64,000 nt of DNA from Flavivirga sp. 57AJ16 (GTDB taxonomy: Bacteria; Bacteroidota; Bacteroidia; Flavobacteriales; Flavobacteriaceae), in the NCBI RefSeq assembly GCF_028736925.1, contig NZ_JAQZAT010000020.1, forward strand, positions 28,303 through 92,302, given 5' to 3'. The notes beneath the pieces were generated by a model, which saw only the letters and a program-made list of their open reading frames with translations, was not told where the DNA came from and did not search any database. This document shows, in pieces, positions 21,139 through 29,485 of this stretch; position 1 is the stretch's first letter; every line of letters begins with the position of its first letter. A program made the position numbers and the translations under genes.

Positions 21139-21193
21139 CAAATATACATTAAAAGATATTATACTGTCAAGTTTATTGCGCAATAAACTTGAC
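21139..21193 (-). promoter_or_regulatory. Antitoxin promoter with a 28-bp perfect palindromic operator
   Basis: On the minus strand a -7 box TATATTTG (21139-21146) follows a -33 TTG (21168-21170) at 21-nt spacing. The TTG sits within a 28-bp perfect palindrome (21166-21193, half-site GTCAAGTTTATTGC). Position and symmetry fit autorepression by the AbiEi-like protein. Confidence 0.7.
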
Positions 21194-21217
21194 GATTTAT
21201 TTAAGGGTTAACCATGT

Positions 21218-21248
21218 ATGAGCCGATTAATTTTGCTAATCGGCTCAT
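21218..21248. promoter_or_regulatory. 12-bp inverted repeat ahead of the RadC-like gene
   Basis: ATGAGCCGATTA and TAATCGGCTCAT are perfect arms around a 7-nt spacer, 52 bp before the RadC-like start codon. With no strong T-run after it, an operator is as likely as a terminator. Confidence 0.5.
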
Positions 21249-21299
21249 CTTAATTTTAAGTGCGTACAAATTGGCTTTTTGTTGTGAGAGTTTCTCTTC

Positions 21300-21761
21300 A
21301 TGACAAAAATTGACCTTTATAAAATTCCGGAAATTGAACTCACCTATAAGCGCAAAGTCAAAGCCGATGATCGTCCGAAAATCTCATCATCTTGGGATGC
21401 GTACAAGTTATTCCGTGAAAATTGGGATGATTTGACGATTAACTTAGCCGAAGAATTTAAGATCATGCTGCTTGATCGCAATAATCGCTGTATGGGTATT
21501 GTTCCTATTTCAAAAGGTGGGGTATCAGGAACGGTTGTTGACCCAAAACTTATTTTTGCCTCTGCTCTTAAAGCGCGTGCCTGTGCCATCATTTTAGGTC
21601 ACAATCATCCATCGGGAAATACAAAACATAGCCGTGCCGATAAAGAAATAACGGATAAACTTGTACAAGGCGGGCAATATTTAGATTTAAAAGTCCTCGA
21701 TCATATTATTGTTACAGATGAAAATTATTTATCATTTGCTGATGAGGGATTAACCTTATGA
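21300..21761 (+). CDS. RadC-like JAB-domain protein of mobile elements
   Basis: A 153-residue protein consisting of the RadC C-terminal JAB/MPN fold without the helix-hairpin-helix N-terminus. The metal motif is complete: Glu in AEEFKIMLLDRNN, then HNHPSGNTKHSRAD (HxH, Ser, Asp). Such short RadC proteins are very frequent in integrative elements of Bacteroidota and Proteobacteria. Their biochemical role is unsettled (DNA metabolism or protease-like). It is divergent from the antitoxin gene and convergent with an XRE regulator. Confidence 0.92.
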   Translation: MTKIDLYKIPEIELTYKRKVKADDRPKISSSWDAYKLFRENWDDLTINLAEEFKIMLLDRNNRCMGIVPISKGGVSGTVVDPKLIFASALKARACAIILGHNHPSGNTKHSRADKEITDKLVQGGQYLDLKVLDHIIVTDENYLSFADEGLTL

Positions 21762-21770
21762 TTTTTATAT

Positions 21771-22010
21771 TTAATCAAAACCTTCTGAAAAAAATTCTTC
21801 TAAAGATATATTTAGAGCCTTTAAGACATTTAGTAAGCTACTAAATCTCAAATCACCACCATTTTCATATCTTCCATATTGAGCTCTTGGAATTTCATTC
21901 TCAAAAGCAAACAATTCATAATTAGAATACCCTTTTTCTTTTCTTAATTGCCTCAATCTTCTTCCTAGATTTTCCAATTGGGCTTTTGTATATACATCTT
22001 TATTTGCCAT
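21771..22010 (-). CDS. XRE family helix-turn-helix regulator
   Basis: A 79-residue Cro/CI-type regulator. The start ATG 22010 (MANKDVYTKAQLENLG) is preferred over the longer frame to 22034. The HTH covers residues about 10-65 (LGRRLRQLRKEKGYSNYELF, with YGRYENGGDL as recognition helix and LLNVLKALNISLEEFF at the end). It lies divergent from a secreted-protein gene at 22232; imperfect repeats of TACTACTnA between 22041 and 22072 may be its own operator. Its targets are unknown. Confidence 0.85.
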   Translation of the reverse strand: MANKDVYTKAQLENLGRRLRQLRKEKGYSNYELFAFENEIPRAQYGRYENGGDLRFSSLLNVLKALNISLEEFFSEGFD

Positions 22011-22231
22011 ACACAAATAAAAACTTAAATCCACTCATTTGTTACTACTAAAAAGATACTACTTATTAGTGGTTTTTTTATTACCTTAGACTCCTCAAAA
22101 TATATTTAGTAATGTCATTTATAAAAAATATTTGTATTCGCGACCCATAGAGATCGTTTTATTCCTGAATTTTTCCCTTGAAACAGCTTGTCTGTTTCTC
22201 AATCCATTGTTAAATCTAAAAATTAGATAAA

Positions 22232-22909
22232 ATGAAAAAATCAATAATAATAACGTGTCTTACTGTTTTAGGAACTATTTCAATTCATGCCCAAAAAACG
22301 AAAAAAAGTGGTAGTTTAAACAGTTTGTTTGGCGTGAATGTTCAAGAAAGCCATGACAAATTTGAAGGCACTACCACCTATCGTATGACGGGCAATAAAG
22401 TTAAAATTAATGGAGCTGTTGCAGGCGGTGTTTTAAAAGGGGCTTTAGGTCTTATCACTAAAAACCCGAAATTCAGTATCATGACAACACGGCTTCAACT
22501 TGAAAACCATATTACAAAAGACAGTGTTAATCATCTTGCCGTTATCTTCAAAATCAGTTTAGAGGATAATGGCGCATTTCGTGTCATGGAAGGAGAATCT
22601 CTAATCTTTCTAGCTGATGGTCAACGCATCGGGTTATCGACTGATGGTGCTTTTAATCAAGATGATTTTGTTATAGATGGAGATTCAAAAACCCATGCCC
22701 GTTACGCCATTACTCAAAGTCAAATAGAGCAGATAATTAATTCGGAAGTTGTAGAGTTTCGCATTATGCAAGACGGCTATCAACTAGGCGAAGCGGAAGC
22801 CAGAGATAAAGGCGACACTTCTTTTGAGGGGTCTTTTTCTAAAAAGAACTTTAAAGCATGGCAGGATTTTTATGAGAACTACATTATTAACACCCCTAAC
22901 AAATCCTAA
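22232..22909 (+). CDS. Secreted protein of unknown function
   Basis: A 225-residue protein with a clear Sec signal peptide (IIITCLTVLGTISIHAQ). The mature part is predicted beta-rich, with DKFEGTTTYRMTGNKVKING and IKDGxSIxF-like strands. No catalytic motif is evident. It looks like other Flavobacterial periplasmic proteins with repeated beta-strands, but I cannot assign a family. It is followed after 4 bp by a small membrane protein and then a lipoprotein, so the three could be one envelope-directed cargo unit of the element. Confidence 0.7.
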   Translation: MKKSIIITCLTVLGTISIHAQKTKKSGSLNSLFGVNVQESHDKFEGTTTYRMTGNKVKINGAVAGGVLKGALGLITKNPKFSIMTTRLQLENHITKDSVNHLAVIFKISLEDNGAFRVMEGESLIFLADGQRIGLSTDGAFNQDDFVIDGDSKTHARYAITQSQIEQIINSEVVEFRIMQDGYQLGEAEARDKGDTSFEGSFSKKNFKAWQDFYENYIINTPNKS

Positions 22910-22913
22910 TAAC

Positions 22914-23168
22914 ATGCTTTTACCAATGCTACTACTAGGGATAACAGTTTTCCTAAAAATCAAAGGGTATCAAATTCAAGATGCTAAAAGAAAATATGAA
23001 TTTAAAAATCGAACTTCAGGAGGAACGGTGGAGTTCAAGACGTTTGAAGAATCAAAAAGTCACGAGAAACAAAAAACATGGGGTGGTTTTTTATCTCATT
23101 TAGGAAATATGGGGATTGTTATCACAATTATTTCCTTTGCTTATAAAATTTTGATTGCCAAAAACTAA
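22914..23168 (+). CDS. Small membrane protein of unknown function
   Basis: 84 residues from ATG 22914 (MLLPMLLLGITVFLK). The frame is open from 22824, but that part overlaps the previous gene out of frame. There are two hydrophobic segments, at residues 1-16 and about 62-80 (MGIVITIISFAYKILI), flanking a charged loop. It starts 4 bp after the secreted-protein stop. No family recognised. Confidence 0.55.
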   Translation: MLLPMLLLGITVFLKIKGYQIQDAKRKYEFKNRTSGGTVEFKTFEESKSHEKQKTWGGFLSHLGNMGIVITIISFAYKILIAKN

Positions 23169-23192
23169 TTATAAACATTAAAATCAAAAAAA

Positions 23193-24122
23193 ATGAAAAC
23201 ACTATTATTTAGCTACAAATTTTTATTTATGACCCTTATGTTTTTGCCATTATCTTTATGCTCTAAAGACAATGAAGATGATTTTGGTGATAATGAGTCA
23301 GAAGTGGTCGTATTAAATACAATTAGACAAACACCCATTTATAACACCTCCAATGGCTATCAATGGAATGATGTAAACTACCCTAATTCTAATTTATCCA
23401 TTATGTCATATAGCACTTCAAATGTAATCGGAGAGTTTGGCGCAAGTGATGCAGAAGAGGAATTAGAAATTATAATGGAAATTGCTCGAAAAACAACAAT
23501 TGATGAAAACAAGAAAAAAGTAGATACCGTAAATTATAAGAGGGCCTGGGGGTATGATCTTTTAGATGCAGTAATGAATAAATCAGACTACTACATCACA
23601 AAAAAAGAAGGAGGAACCCTGTTTGTTACAAAAGACAAAAAGTTCAGAGTTGAAAAATATTTATTAGGGAGTAGGTATGTTCCGGGGTTTGCTTTTTCAT
23701 ATGCAGGATTATTCCGTTCTTTTGATAATGGTCTTGATTTATATTCAACGTTAAATGGTAATATTTACTATACTGATGATGATGTTTTCTCTTATTATGA
23801 ACCAACCAAAATACCTGTTTATCAATATGTTGATTACAGAATGCTGCTCCATTTTCGGTTTTTGATTAGGAATGGCGCAAAAGATATAAGCCTAAAAGGA
23901 ATAAAAGAGGATGGCACAGAAATGTCATTCACCTTAAATGAAAATTCTGATTTAATAGCACTTTCAGATGAGTTTGAAGCCAATGAAATAGAAACTATTT
24001 GGTTTTTAGCTAAAGGTAATTACCGTGTTGATTACTTCAATGGCATAATTTTTTCAAATGAATCAGGGGACAACAGCTCTCACGAAATTGAATATAGATA
24101 TGGAGAACCTATATTTGATTAG
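23193..24122 (+). CDS. Lipoprotein of unknown function
   Basis: 309 residues with a lipoprotein-type signal (MFLPLSLCSKDNEDD). The mature N-terminus is very acidic. The rest has many aromatic residues (YQWNDVNYPNSNL, YVPGFAFSYAGLFRSF, YTDDDVFSYYEPTKIPVYQY) and looks beta-rich, but no family motif is recognised. It follows two small envelope genes and is closed by a strong bidirectional terminator. Possibly a surface protein carried by the element. Confidence 0.65.
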   Translation: MKTLLFSYKFLFMTLMFLPLSLCSKDNEDDFGDNESEVVVLNTIRQTPIYNTSNGYQWNDVNYPNSNLSIMSYSTSNVIGEFGASDAEEELEIIMEIARKTTIDENKKKVDTVNYKRAWGYDLLDAVMNKSDYYITKKEGGTLFVTKDKKFRVEKYLLGSRYVPGFAFSYAGLFRSFDNGLDLYSTLNGNIYYTDDDVFSYYEPTKIPVYQYVDYRMLLHFRFLIRNGAKDISLKGIKEDGTEMSFTLNENSDLIALSDEFEANEIETIWFLAKGNYRVDYFNGIIFSNESGDNSSHEIEYRYGEPIFD

Positions 24123-24148
24123 GGAGGACATACTAAAAAAGTTATCAC

Positions 24149-24182
24149 GCAAGAGGCTGTCCCGAATTAGACGGCCTCTTGC
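24149..24182. terminator. Bidirectional terminator between convergent genes
   Basis: GCAAGAGGC (24149-24157) pairs with GCCTCTTGC (24174-24182). It lies between the lipoprotein gene and the leftward gene ending at 24182, overlapping the latter's stop codon by one base. Confidence 0.75.
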
Positions 24183-24853
24183 TATTCAAAATCATCTGAG
24201 GGTGATGGGGTTTTATTCTTATCTGTAACGATGTCCTTAGAATTTTCTTTAAACGCTATTTGTCTGTCAAAGAATTCATGGCTTGTATTTTCGTCCATTT
24301 GAATTGTAGGTTCTGTTTTATTATGTTGCTCAATTTCTTTTTCCTCCAATGATGTGTTTTTTTGTTTTGTCTCAAGATTTCCAAAAAATTCTTTGGATTT
24401 TTCGTCACTCATCTTAATGTCTAGTTTTTCAGGTTCAGATTTTTCTAACTCTTGTTGATGTTTTTTATAGCCACCAACATCTTTCTCAGATAAAATGGCT
24501 AAATCTTGATGGGGCATATCCGCAATCTGATTAATTGTGTGATTAGCATAATCTGCACTTTTGGCTTTATTAAGCATTTCATCTTTAATCTTTTTATCAT
24601 ATTGCTCTTTGGTTTCAGCTTTTAATTTATTAGCAGTTTCTTTGGATGCAATTTCTTTTTTATAGTTTTGATTTAATGCTATATCACCCTTAGGTTTAAG
24701 CGTAAGATTTGGCTTTTGATAAGTAGCAAATCGTGATTTATCGATACTACTTATAGCCTTGTTCTTTTCTTCAATCAAATCTTGAACCTCTTGACTTCTT
24801 TGGGCTATTTCATAAATAACTTCGAGGTCTAAATCATCTGGTTTTGTTGACAT
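24182..24853 (-). CDS. Hypothetical coiled-coil protein linked to the transfer genes
   Basis: 223 residues, highly charged, without signal or membrane segment. Long helical, Lys/Glu-rich stretches (EEKNKAISSIDKSRFATYQK, NKLKAETKEQYDKKIKDEML) suggest coiled coils. The C-terminal third is low-complexity, with a near-repeat of SKEFFGNLETKQ and SHEFFDRQIAFK. Similar proteins accompany MobF-type transfer modules, but no family is recognised. The opposite-strand 95-residue gene starts 65 bp beyond it. Confidence 0.6.
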   Translation of the reverse strand: MSTKPDDLDLEVIYEIAQRSQEVQDLIEEKNKAISSIDKSRFATYQKPNLTLKPKGDIALNQNYKKEIASKETANKLKAETKEQYDKKIKDEMLNKAKSADYANHTINQIADMPHQDLAILSEKDVGGYKKHQQELEKSEPEKLDIKMSDEKSKEFFGNLETKQKNTSLEEKEIEQHNKTEPTIQMDENTSHEFFDRQIAFKENSKDIVTDKNKTPSPSDDFE

Positions 24854-24917
24854 AAATCATATTTTATGGTAGCTTATACATGCTATTCTAGCCGATAACA
24901 AATGGAGGTAAGTAATC

Positions 24918-25205
24918 ATGGTTTATTCTAATTGGGAAAAACTTGAAAGATATTCCAATGAAGATATTGAGTATAAAGATGAGGCTAGAAAATTAATTTG
25001 CCAATCTCTGGGTTTTGAACCTCCCATTCATATTTCAATGGTAGCCGAATTAACATTTAGACAAAATCTCAAAAAAATAGCATCAGGAGAAATCTCAAAA
25101 AAAATTTTAGACGAACAAATCGAAATTCAAACGAATTTAATAATTAATACACTAATTCCGAAATATGCTCCTGAACTTTCCGAATTTGTAAAAAGAGATT
25201 CCTAA
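24918..25205 (+). CDS. Hypothetical 95-residue protein
   Basis: Small protein with an Asn/Glu-rich helical makeup (WEKLERYSNEDIEYKDEARK). A strong Shine-Dalgarno-like GGAGGT lies 7-12 nt before the ATG, unusual for Bacteroidota and more like Proteobacteria. It stands alone between two leftward genes and ends 24 bp from the next stop codon. Function unknown. Confidence 0.55.
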   Translation: MVYSNWEKLERYSNEDIEYKDEARKLICQSLGFEPPIHISMVAELTFRQNLKKIASGEISKKILDEQIEIQTNLIINTLIPKYAPELSEFVKRDS

Positions 25206-25229
25206 TCATTCCCCTGACCACTATTATCA

Positions 25230-26069
25230 CTACCCATGATCTTGGTCTCCTTTACCATCCAAAAAATCATTATCCCAAATATCTTTTGTCGTTTGAAAAG
25301 AATCTTCAACGAGATTATAGAGTGATTTTCTCATGCCTTCATCATCAGGTAACTCAATGGGTAAATAAACACCTTTAGTGTCTTGTTTTGGTTTACGACC
25401 AATAAACACATCATATTTCATTTCACTACAAATTTTCTTGTCGATATTATCCAAAACCCAATTACGTCCCTGTTGGGCTTTACTTAAATTTCTCAATCCA
25501 TATATAATCCCACAAAAGATCAAAATCATTCCAACAACACGAGTGATAGGTATCAGTACGAAAATAATGCCTATGAGTACTGGTATGGCGGGTTCTATTA
25601 AAACATGAATAGTGTAATTTGAAACTTTCATGCCTCGAAAAATCTTGCCGAGTATCTTTACCCAAAAGGTATTCAATTCTCCATCTGAAAGGCTAAATCG
25701 CTTAAAATCGTAGGTCGTGCCATATTTCTTTATTTCCATGCGGTGGTAAATTGAAAAACCGAGATACGCACATGAAAAAATAAATAAAACAATGCCAGCT
25801 CCATTTATTCTTAAACGAAACAAATTGTCCAACCAAGAATAACTAATATTCAATATTAAAAAGAGACCTATGGATTGTGCCAGTGTTATATAACGTTCTC
25901 CAAACCGTTTCCTTAAAAACACTTCAATGATGGCAGATGCGTGGGAGGCAAACATCATAAAAAACCCTAAAACAAACTCGGAAACATGGTTTGTGCGACC
26001 TTTGTGGATTTCAATAAAAACATTTCTTTTTTCTGGGTTGTAACGGTAATACTGACTTTCTGTACTCAT
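25230..26069 (-). CDS. Membrane partner of the coupling ATPase
   Basis: 279 residues with about five hydrophobic segments in two clusters (about 30-110 and 155-190, such as VLIGIIFVLIPITRVVGMIL) and a soluble C-terminal tail. Its start overlaps the stop of the VirD4/TraG-like ATPase by 4 nt (ATGA), so the two are probably translated together. The ATPase lacks its own transmembrane N-terminus. The simplest reading is that this protein supplies the membrane anchor normally fused to coupling proteins. No direct family match is recognised. Confidence 0.6.
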   Translation of the reverse strand: MSTESQYYRYNPEKRNVFIEIHKGRTNHVSEFVLGFFMMFASHASAIIEVFLRKRFGERYITLAQSIGLFLILNISYSWLDNLFRLRINGAGIVLFIFSCAYLGFSIYHRMEIKKYGTTYDFKRFSLSDGELNTFWVKILGKIFRGMKVSNYTIHVLIEPAIPVLIGIIFVLIPITRVVGMILIFCGIIYGLRNLSKAQQGRNWVLDNIDKKICSEMKYDVFIGRKPKQDTKGVYLPIELPDDEGMRKSLYNLVEDSFQTTKDIWDNDFLDGKGDQDHG

Positions 26070-27481
26070 ATTGATTGTTGGTTTATAGTGAATAATGCAT
26101 AATTTTTCCCTGTGCTTAAAAAGGGAATGCCCTGTCGATGGACAACTGTTTGAATTTCAAAATCGTTGAGAGGGCCTCCCGTTTTTTGTCTTGCAAACTC
26201 TGACGGCTGTATCGTGTGGAGTAGGTTTTGTGATGTTCCTTCTGAAAATGACGCATTATCACCCATAGACATATTTTCACTTCCAACCCAATGCAGTTCT
26301 TTACCAATAAGATCTGCCGCATATTCATTGGTTTCTACATCTGAATTGGCATGAAAGAATTTTGTCCCCAAATTACCCGCTAAGGCTTTAAATCGATATG
26401 CTCCTCTATCACCACCGCCTGCATGCAAACTAAAATTAGGTAAGTTTTGGGTCAAATAGACTGTACAGGCTCGATAACTTCTTGCGGTCGATTGGTGGTC
26501 AATATCATGGTCGTGCAAAAAATAATGTGCCTCATCCACCCATAAAAATGTTGGACGACTGTTATCTCTTATCTGCCGCCTTTGCATGGCGCGTTGCCAG
26601 ATATATTTAAATAATACTTGTCCATCCCTACCTGTATTTTCAAAAATCAAATAAGGCAAGTTCACAATAATAATTTTCCCCTTAATGGTATCTTCTGGTG
26701 TTATAGTCGTTTTGGTATTGAAAAGAGAATAAAGAGGGTCACGCATAAAGCGGTCGCCAAACCCAAAAAACATTTGCTCGACAATGCTTCTGGTTTTTTC
26801 AGAGAGATAGAGCCAATTGCCATAGAAAAAATCCTCTATAATATATAATCGTCTTGCCTGATTGTCTCTTTCTTGGGACGGCGGTGCATTATTAAGAGCG
26901 TTTGCCGCATATTCCATCAATCGAAAACATTGGGAGCTTTGTCTCCAGGATTCATTGCTTAATTCTGCTTTTGTTTTCGGGGCGGACTGGACAATTTTAT
27001 AAATATGCTCAAAGCGGATTTTCTTTTGGGTAAGTAAACAAAGGTCAACGGCATTGACGAGTAATTGCTGTAAAGCGGCATCCCAAAATGCTTTATCGGA
27101 TTCCTGTCCATCATTCGCGCCAGCCTTGATAACTGTCTTCAAGGTGTCAGCAATATTATGCGTGATGCCCGTGCCTTTATCTGGTCGGCTACTTTCATAA
27201 TCAAGAAAGTTGAAATAATGCCCAATATCATGACCAAATATAATAAGGTCATCTTCCCGACCGTGTTTTTTGCAGTAGGATTTCCAAAGTTCAAGTTCGT
27301 CCTCTTTGGCGGTTAAAACCAAGCCACCAAATCCACTAGTTAAATATTTTTTAGCTAAAAGCGCACCTGAGCCAGACGTTTTTCCACTACCTAAACCGCC
27401 CATAATAAGCACACCTTCGCATGCATCACGCACCGTAAAGGGATGACCGACTTGCCAATTGATAAGAGGAATGTCTAACAT
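26066..27481 (-). CDS. VirD4/TraG/TraD-type conjugative coupling ATPase
   Basis: 471-residue AAA-type motor that would feed relaxase-bound DNA into a conjugation channel. Walker A is GGLGSGKTSG (residues 28-37), Walker B is TFLWVDEAHYF (about 310), followed by the TraG/TraD-type TYLTQNLPNFSLHAGG and the ANSDVETNEYAADLIG region. It begins directly at the nucleotide-binding domain, without the usual two N-terminal transmembrane helices. The next gene encodes a membrane protein with a 4-nt overlap. No VirB-type genes are in the element, so transfer would depend on a helper system. Confidence 0.85.
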   Translation of the reverse strand: MLDIPLINWQVGHPFTVRDACEGVLIMGGLGSGKTSGSGALLAKKYLTSGFGGLVLTAKEDELELWKSYCKKHGREDDLIIFGHDIGHYFNFLDYESSRPDKGTGITHNIADTLKTVIKAGANDGQESDKAFWDAALQQLLVNAVDLCLLTQKKIRFEHIYKIVQSAPKTKAELSNESWRQSSQCFRLMEYAANALNNAPPSQERDNQARRLYIIEDFFYGNWLYLSEKTRSIVEQMFFGFGDRFMRDPLYSLFNTKTTITPEDTIKGKIIIVNLPYLIFENTGRDGQVLFKYIWQRAMQRRQIRDNSRPTFLWVDEAHYFLHDHDIDHQSTARSYRACTVYLTQNLPNFSLHAGGGDRGAYRFKALAGNLGTKFFHANSDVETNEYAADLIGKELHWVGSENMSMGDNASFSEGTSQNLLHTIQPSEFARQKTGGPLNDFEIQTVVHRQGIPFLSTGKNYALFTINQQSI

Positions 27482-27680
27482 AAAATTTATGCTTTAACAT
27501 TCTTAGGAAGGGAATTACACCAAATATATGGATATTTATTAAAACATAAGAAAATACTTATTTGCCGAAAATATTTTTAGTTAGGGTTCGTTTACAAAAA
27601 AGCCTAAAGCACCGCTTAGGGGAGATGTCTGATAGATATACGCACTGTAAAGTTGGTGTAAATTTATCATACTAATATTG

Positions 27681-28364
27681 TTAATCACTTTTTACTATAT
27701 CTACAATATTTTTTATCCTAATTTCCAGCTCTTTTAGGCTTATATTTCTTTCGTATATCTGGCTACCTATGTTTATTCCTTTTGCCCCAGAGGAGAGGTA
27801 ATTCTTGATTAGACTTTTATTAAAGGCATTTCCGCTTGGAATTATTGGGCAACTAACGAACTTACTCAAATATTTAATATATCCTGGAGAATGATAAATA
27901 TTTAGATGGCCATCAGCTTCTTTGAATACAGAAGGAAATATTTTTAATCCATTAGCTCCCAATTTTGAAGCAGTAATGGCCTCAGTGATTGTTTCAACCG
28001 CAGGTAAAAAAGTAAATTCACGCTTTTTAGCATCTTGAAGTAACTTGTCGTTTAGGTATATTGAAAGGCAGCTATTAATACCATATTGAGCAAGAATTTC
28101 TAAATCTGAAATATTCATTACCGTACCCGCGGAAATATTTACATATTTCCCGAAAGAATCTATTAAAATCTCGATACATTTTAAAGATTCCGTATCTATC
28201 TCACTAAATGCAGCATTGCCAGTGCGAATTGGGACTTCAAAAATGGTAATCCCACTATCAAGTAATGTTTGACCAACTTGTTTCGCTTCGGTTTCTTTAA
28301 GCCCGCGTAGTGCAGGTACTATTGGCATTTCTTTTAGAGCATCTAAAAAGTTTCTTGTTTTCAT
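27681..28364 (-). CDS. KDPG-aldolase-like (class I) protein, divergent
   Basis: 227-residue TIM-barrel protein of the KDPG/KHG aldolase family. Conserved positions are FEVPIRTGN (active-site Glu and Arg), SAGTV (matching GAGTV) and GLKIFPS, where Lys is the Schiff-base lysine of KFFPAE. The phosphate-site loop TGGI is replaced by PSGNAFN and the ISPG loop by CLSIYLN, so the normal substrate may not bind. It is the third gene of a tight leftward operon (gaps of 5 and 15 bp) with an unknown protein and a methyltransferase-like protein. A role in sugar-acid catabolism is therefore doubtful. Confidence 0.8.
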   Translation of the reverse strand: MKTRNFLDALKEMPIVPALRGLKETEAKQVGQTLLDSGITIFEVPIRTGNAAFSEIDTESLKCIEILIDSFGKYVNISAGTVMNISDLEILAQYGINSCLSIYLNDKLLQDAKKREFTFLPAVETITEAITASKLGANGLKIFPSVFKEADGHLNIYHSPGYIKYLSKFVSCPIIPSGNAFNKSLIKNYLSSGAKGINIGSQIYERNISLKELEIRIKNIVDIVKSD

Positions 28365-28379
28365 ATTAATTTTTCATTT

Positions 28380-29480
28380 TTAGTTTGAAGACTTAATTAA
28401 AGCATAAAGCCATTCATGTTTGCCAATAGTTTTTTTACGAAAATATTTATCTAATAAAACACTTATTCCAGGGGCGACCCAATTTACAAAAGGTATAAAA
28501 GATATAGCTCTTTCTCCCCAAGCAATTTTCGTCATTATTTCCTTGTATTTTTGTTCAGCTCGTAATGTCTCAGTTAGTAAATTAGTATATTGTCCCTTAG
28601 TTATTGAGTTACCGCTAGTTGCAGCATCATCTATATATTGTCTAAAATCTTTAATAGAAGGTTGCTTAAGAAATTTTATCATTTCTTCTGCAGATGAAGG
28701 TCTTAAATTTGGAATAATGCAATTAAATAAATTTTGACCTTCTAAAACTTTTTTTGTTGACAGATTGGCTTTTCCGTTGACAGCTCTTAAACTCTCCTTT
28801 TGTATAATTGAATACATCTCGCTTGTGTAGTCTACATCAAGAAATGGAACACCATAGATTTCACTCAATACTAATTTTTGATATAATGACTCGACTGTTG
28901 GTCTAATGATTTCTTTAACAAGCTCTAATTCTTCTTTTGTCCAACGAGCCTTTTTTGAAACCATCAATTTATTAATCTGTAAAATTTTTTTATCATTTAT
29001 TCTCCCTCCAGATTTCTCAATCATCAAATGCATCCCAAAACCATAAGATAAAACCCCTTTATTATAATCCTTAAAGGTGTTTTCGATATTTTTAATATTC
29101 GACCTATATCCTTCAATGCCTCTTAAAACGGGTGCTCTCAAAGGGATTGGGTCGTTAAGAAAATTTTTTATATGAGAGTTTATTATGCTTCTAACACCTT
29201 CTAAATCAGACCCGAAATCACTTGTTTCTAAAAAGCCTTCTCCTTTGAGATATGTAATAGATTTTTTTAATGGAGCAAATTCAGGTTTCTTTGAATTCTG
29301 AATATATTCAAGTGATTGACCATCAATAACTGCTTTGTCAAAAAGCAGTAGCGGACCAAAATCAAAATCAATACCAGATTTAGTATATATATGTATTGGT
29401 ATGTGCCATGTTGGTTTACCATTTCCTTCGGTTACTCCAGGTACATGACTTCTAAGCGCAGGAAGAATAATTTTATCCAT
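28380..29480 (-). CDS. Unknown protein of a three-gene cargo operon
   Basis: 366 residues, no signal peptide. The N-terminal half contains DFDFGPLLLFDKAVIDGQSL; the middle is helical (KKARWTKEELELVKEIIRPT); near the C-terminus is a hydrophobic stretch (AISFIPFVNWVAPGISVLLD) that could sit on or in a membrane. I recognise no family or catalytic motif. It lies 5 bp after the methyltransferase-like gene and 15 bp before the aldolase-like gene, so it should work with them. The operon is visibly more AT-rich than the relaxase gene beside it, suggesting separate acquisition. Confidence 0.7.
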   Translation of the reverse strand: MDKIILPALRSHVPGVTEGNGKPTWHIPIHIYTKSGIDFDFGPLLLFDKAVIDGQSLEYIQNSKKPEFAPLKKSITYLKGEGFLETSDFGSDLEGVRSIINSHIKNFLNDPIPLRAPVLRGIEGYRSNIKNIENTFKDYNKGVLSYGFGMHLMIEKSGGRINDKKILQINKLMVSKKARWTKEELELVKEIIRPTVESLYQKLVLSEIYGVPFLDVDYTSEMYSIIQKESLRAVNGKANLSTKKVLEGQNLFNCIIPNLRPSSAEEMIKFLKQPSIKDFRQYIDDAATSGNSITKGQYTNLLTETLRAEQKYKEIMTKIAWGERAISFIPFVNWVAPGISVLLDKYFRKKTIGKHEWLYALIKSSN

Positions 29481-29485
29481 AATAA

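Noticed and set aside
27681..28364. Role of the aldolase-like gene in Entner-Doudoroff metabolism
   Set aside because: No edd, kinase or sugar-acid gene nearby, the phosphate-binding loop is lost, and it sits in an operon with unrelated proteins on a mobile element.
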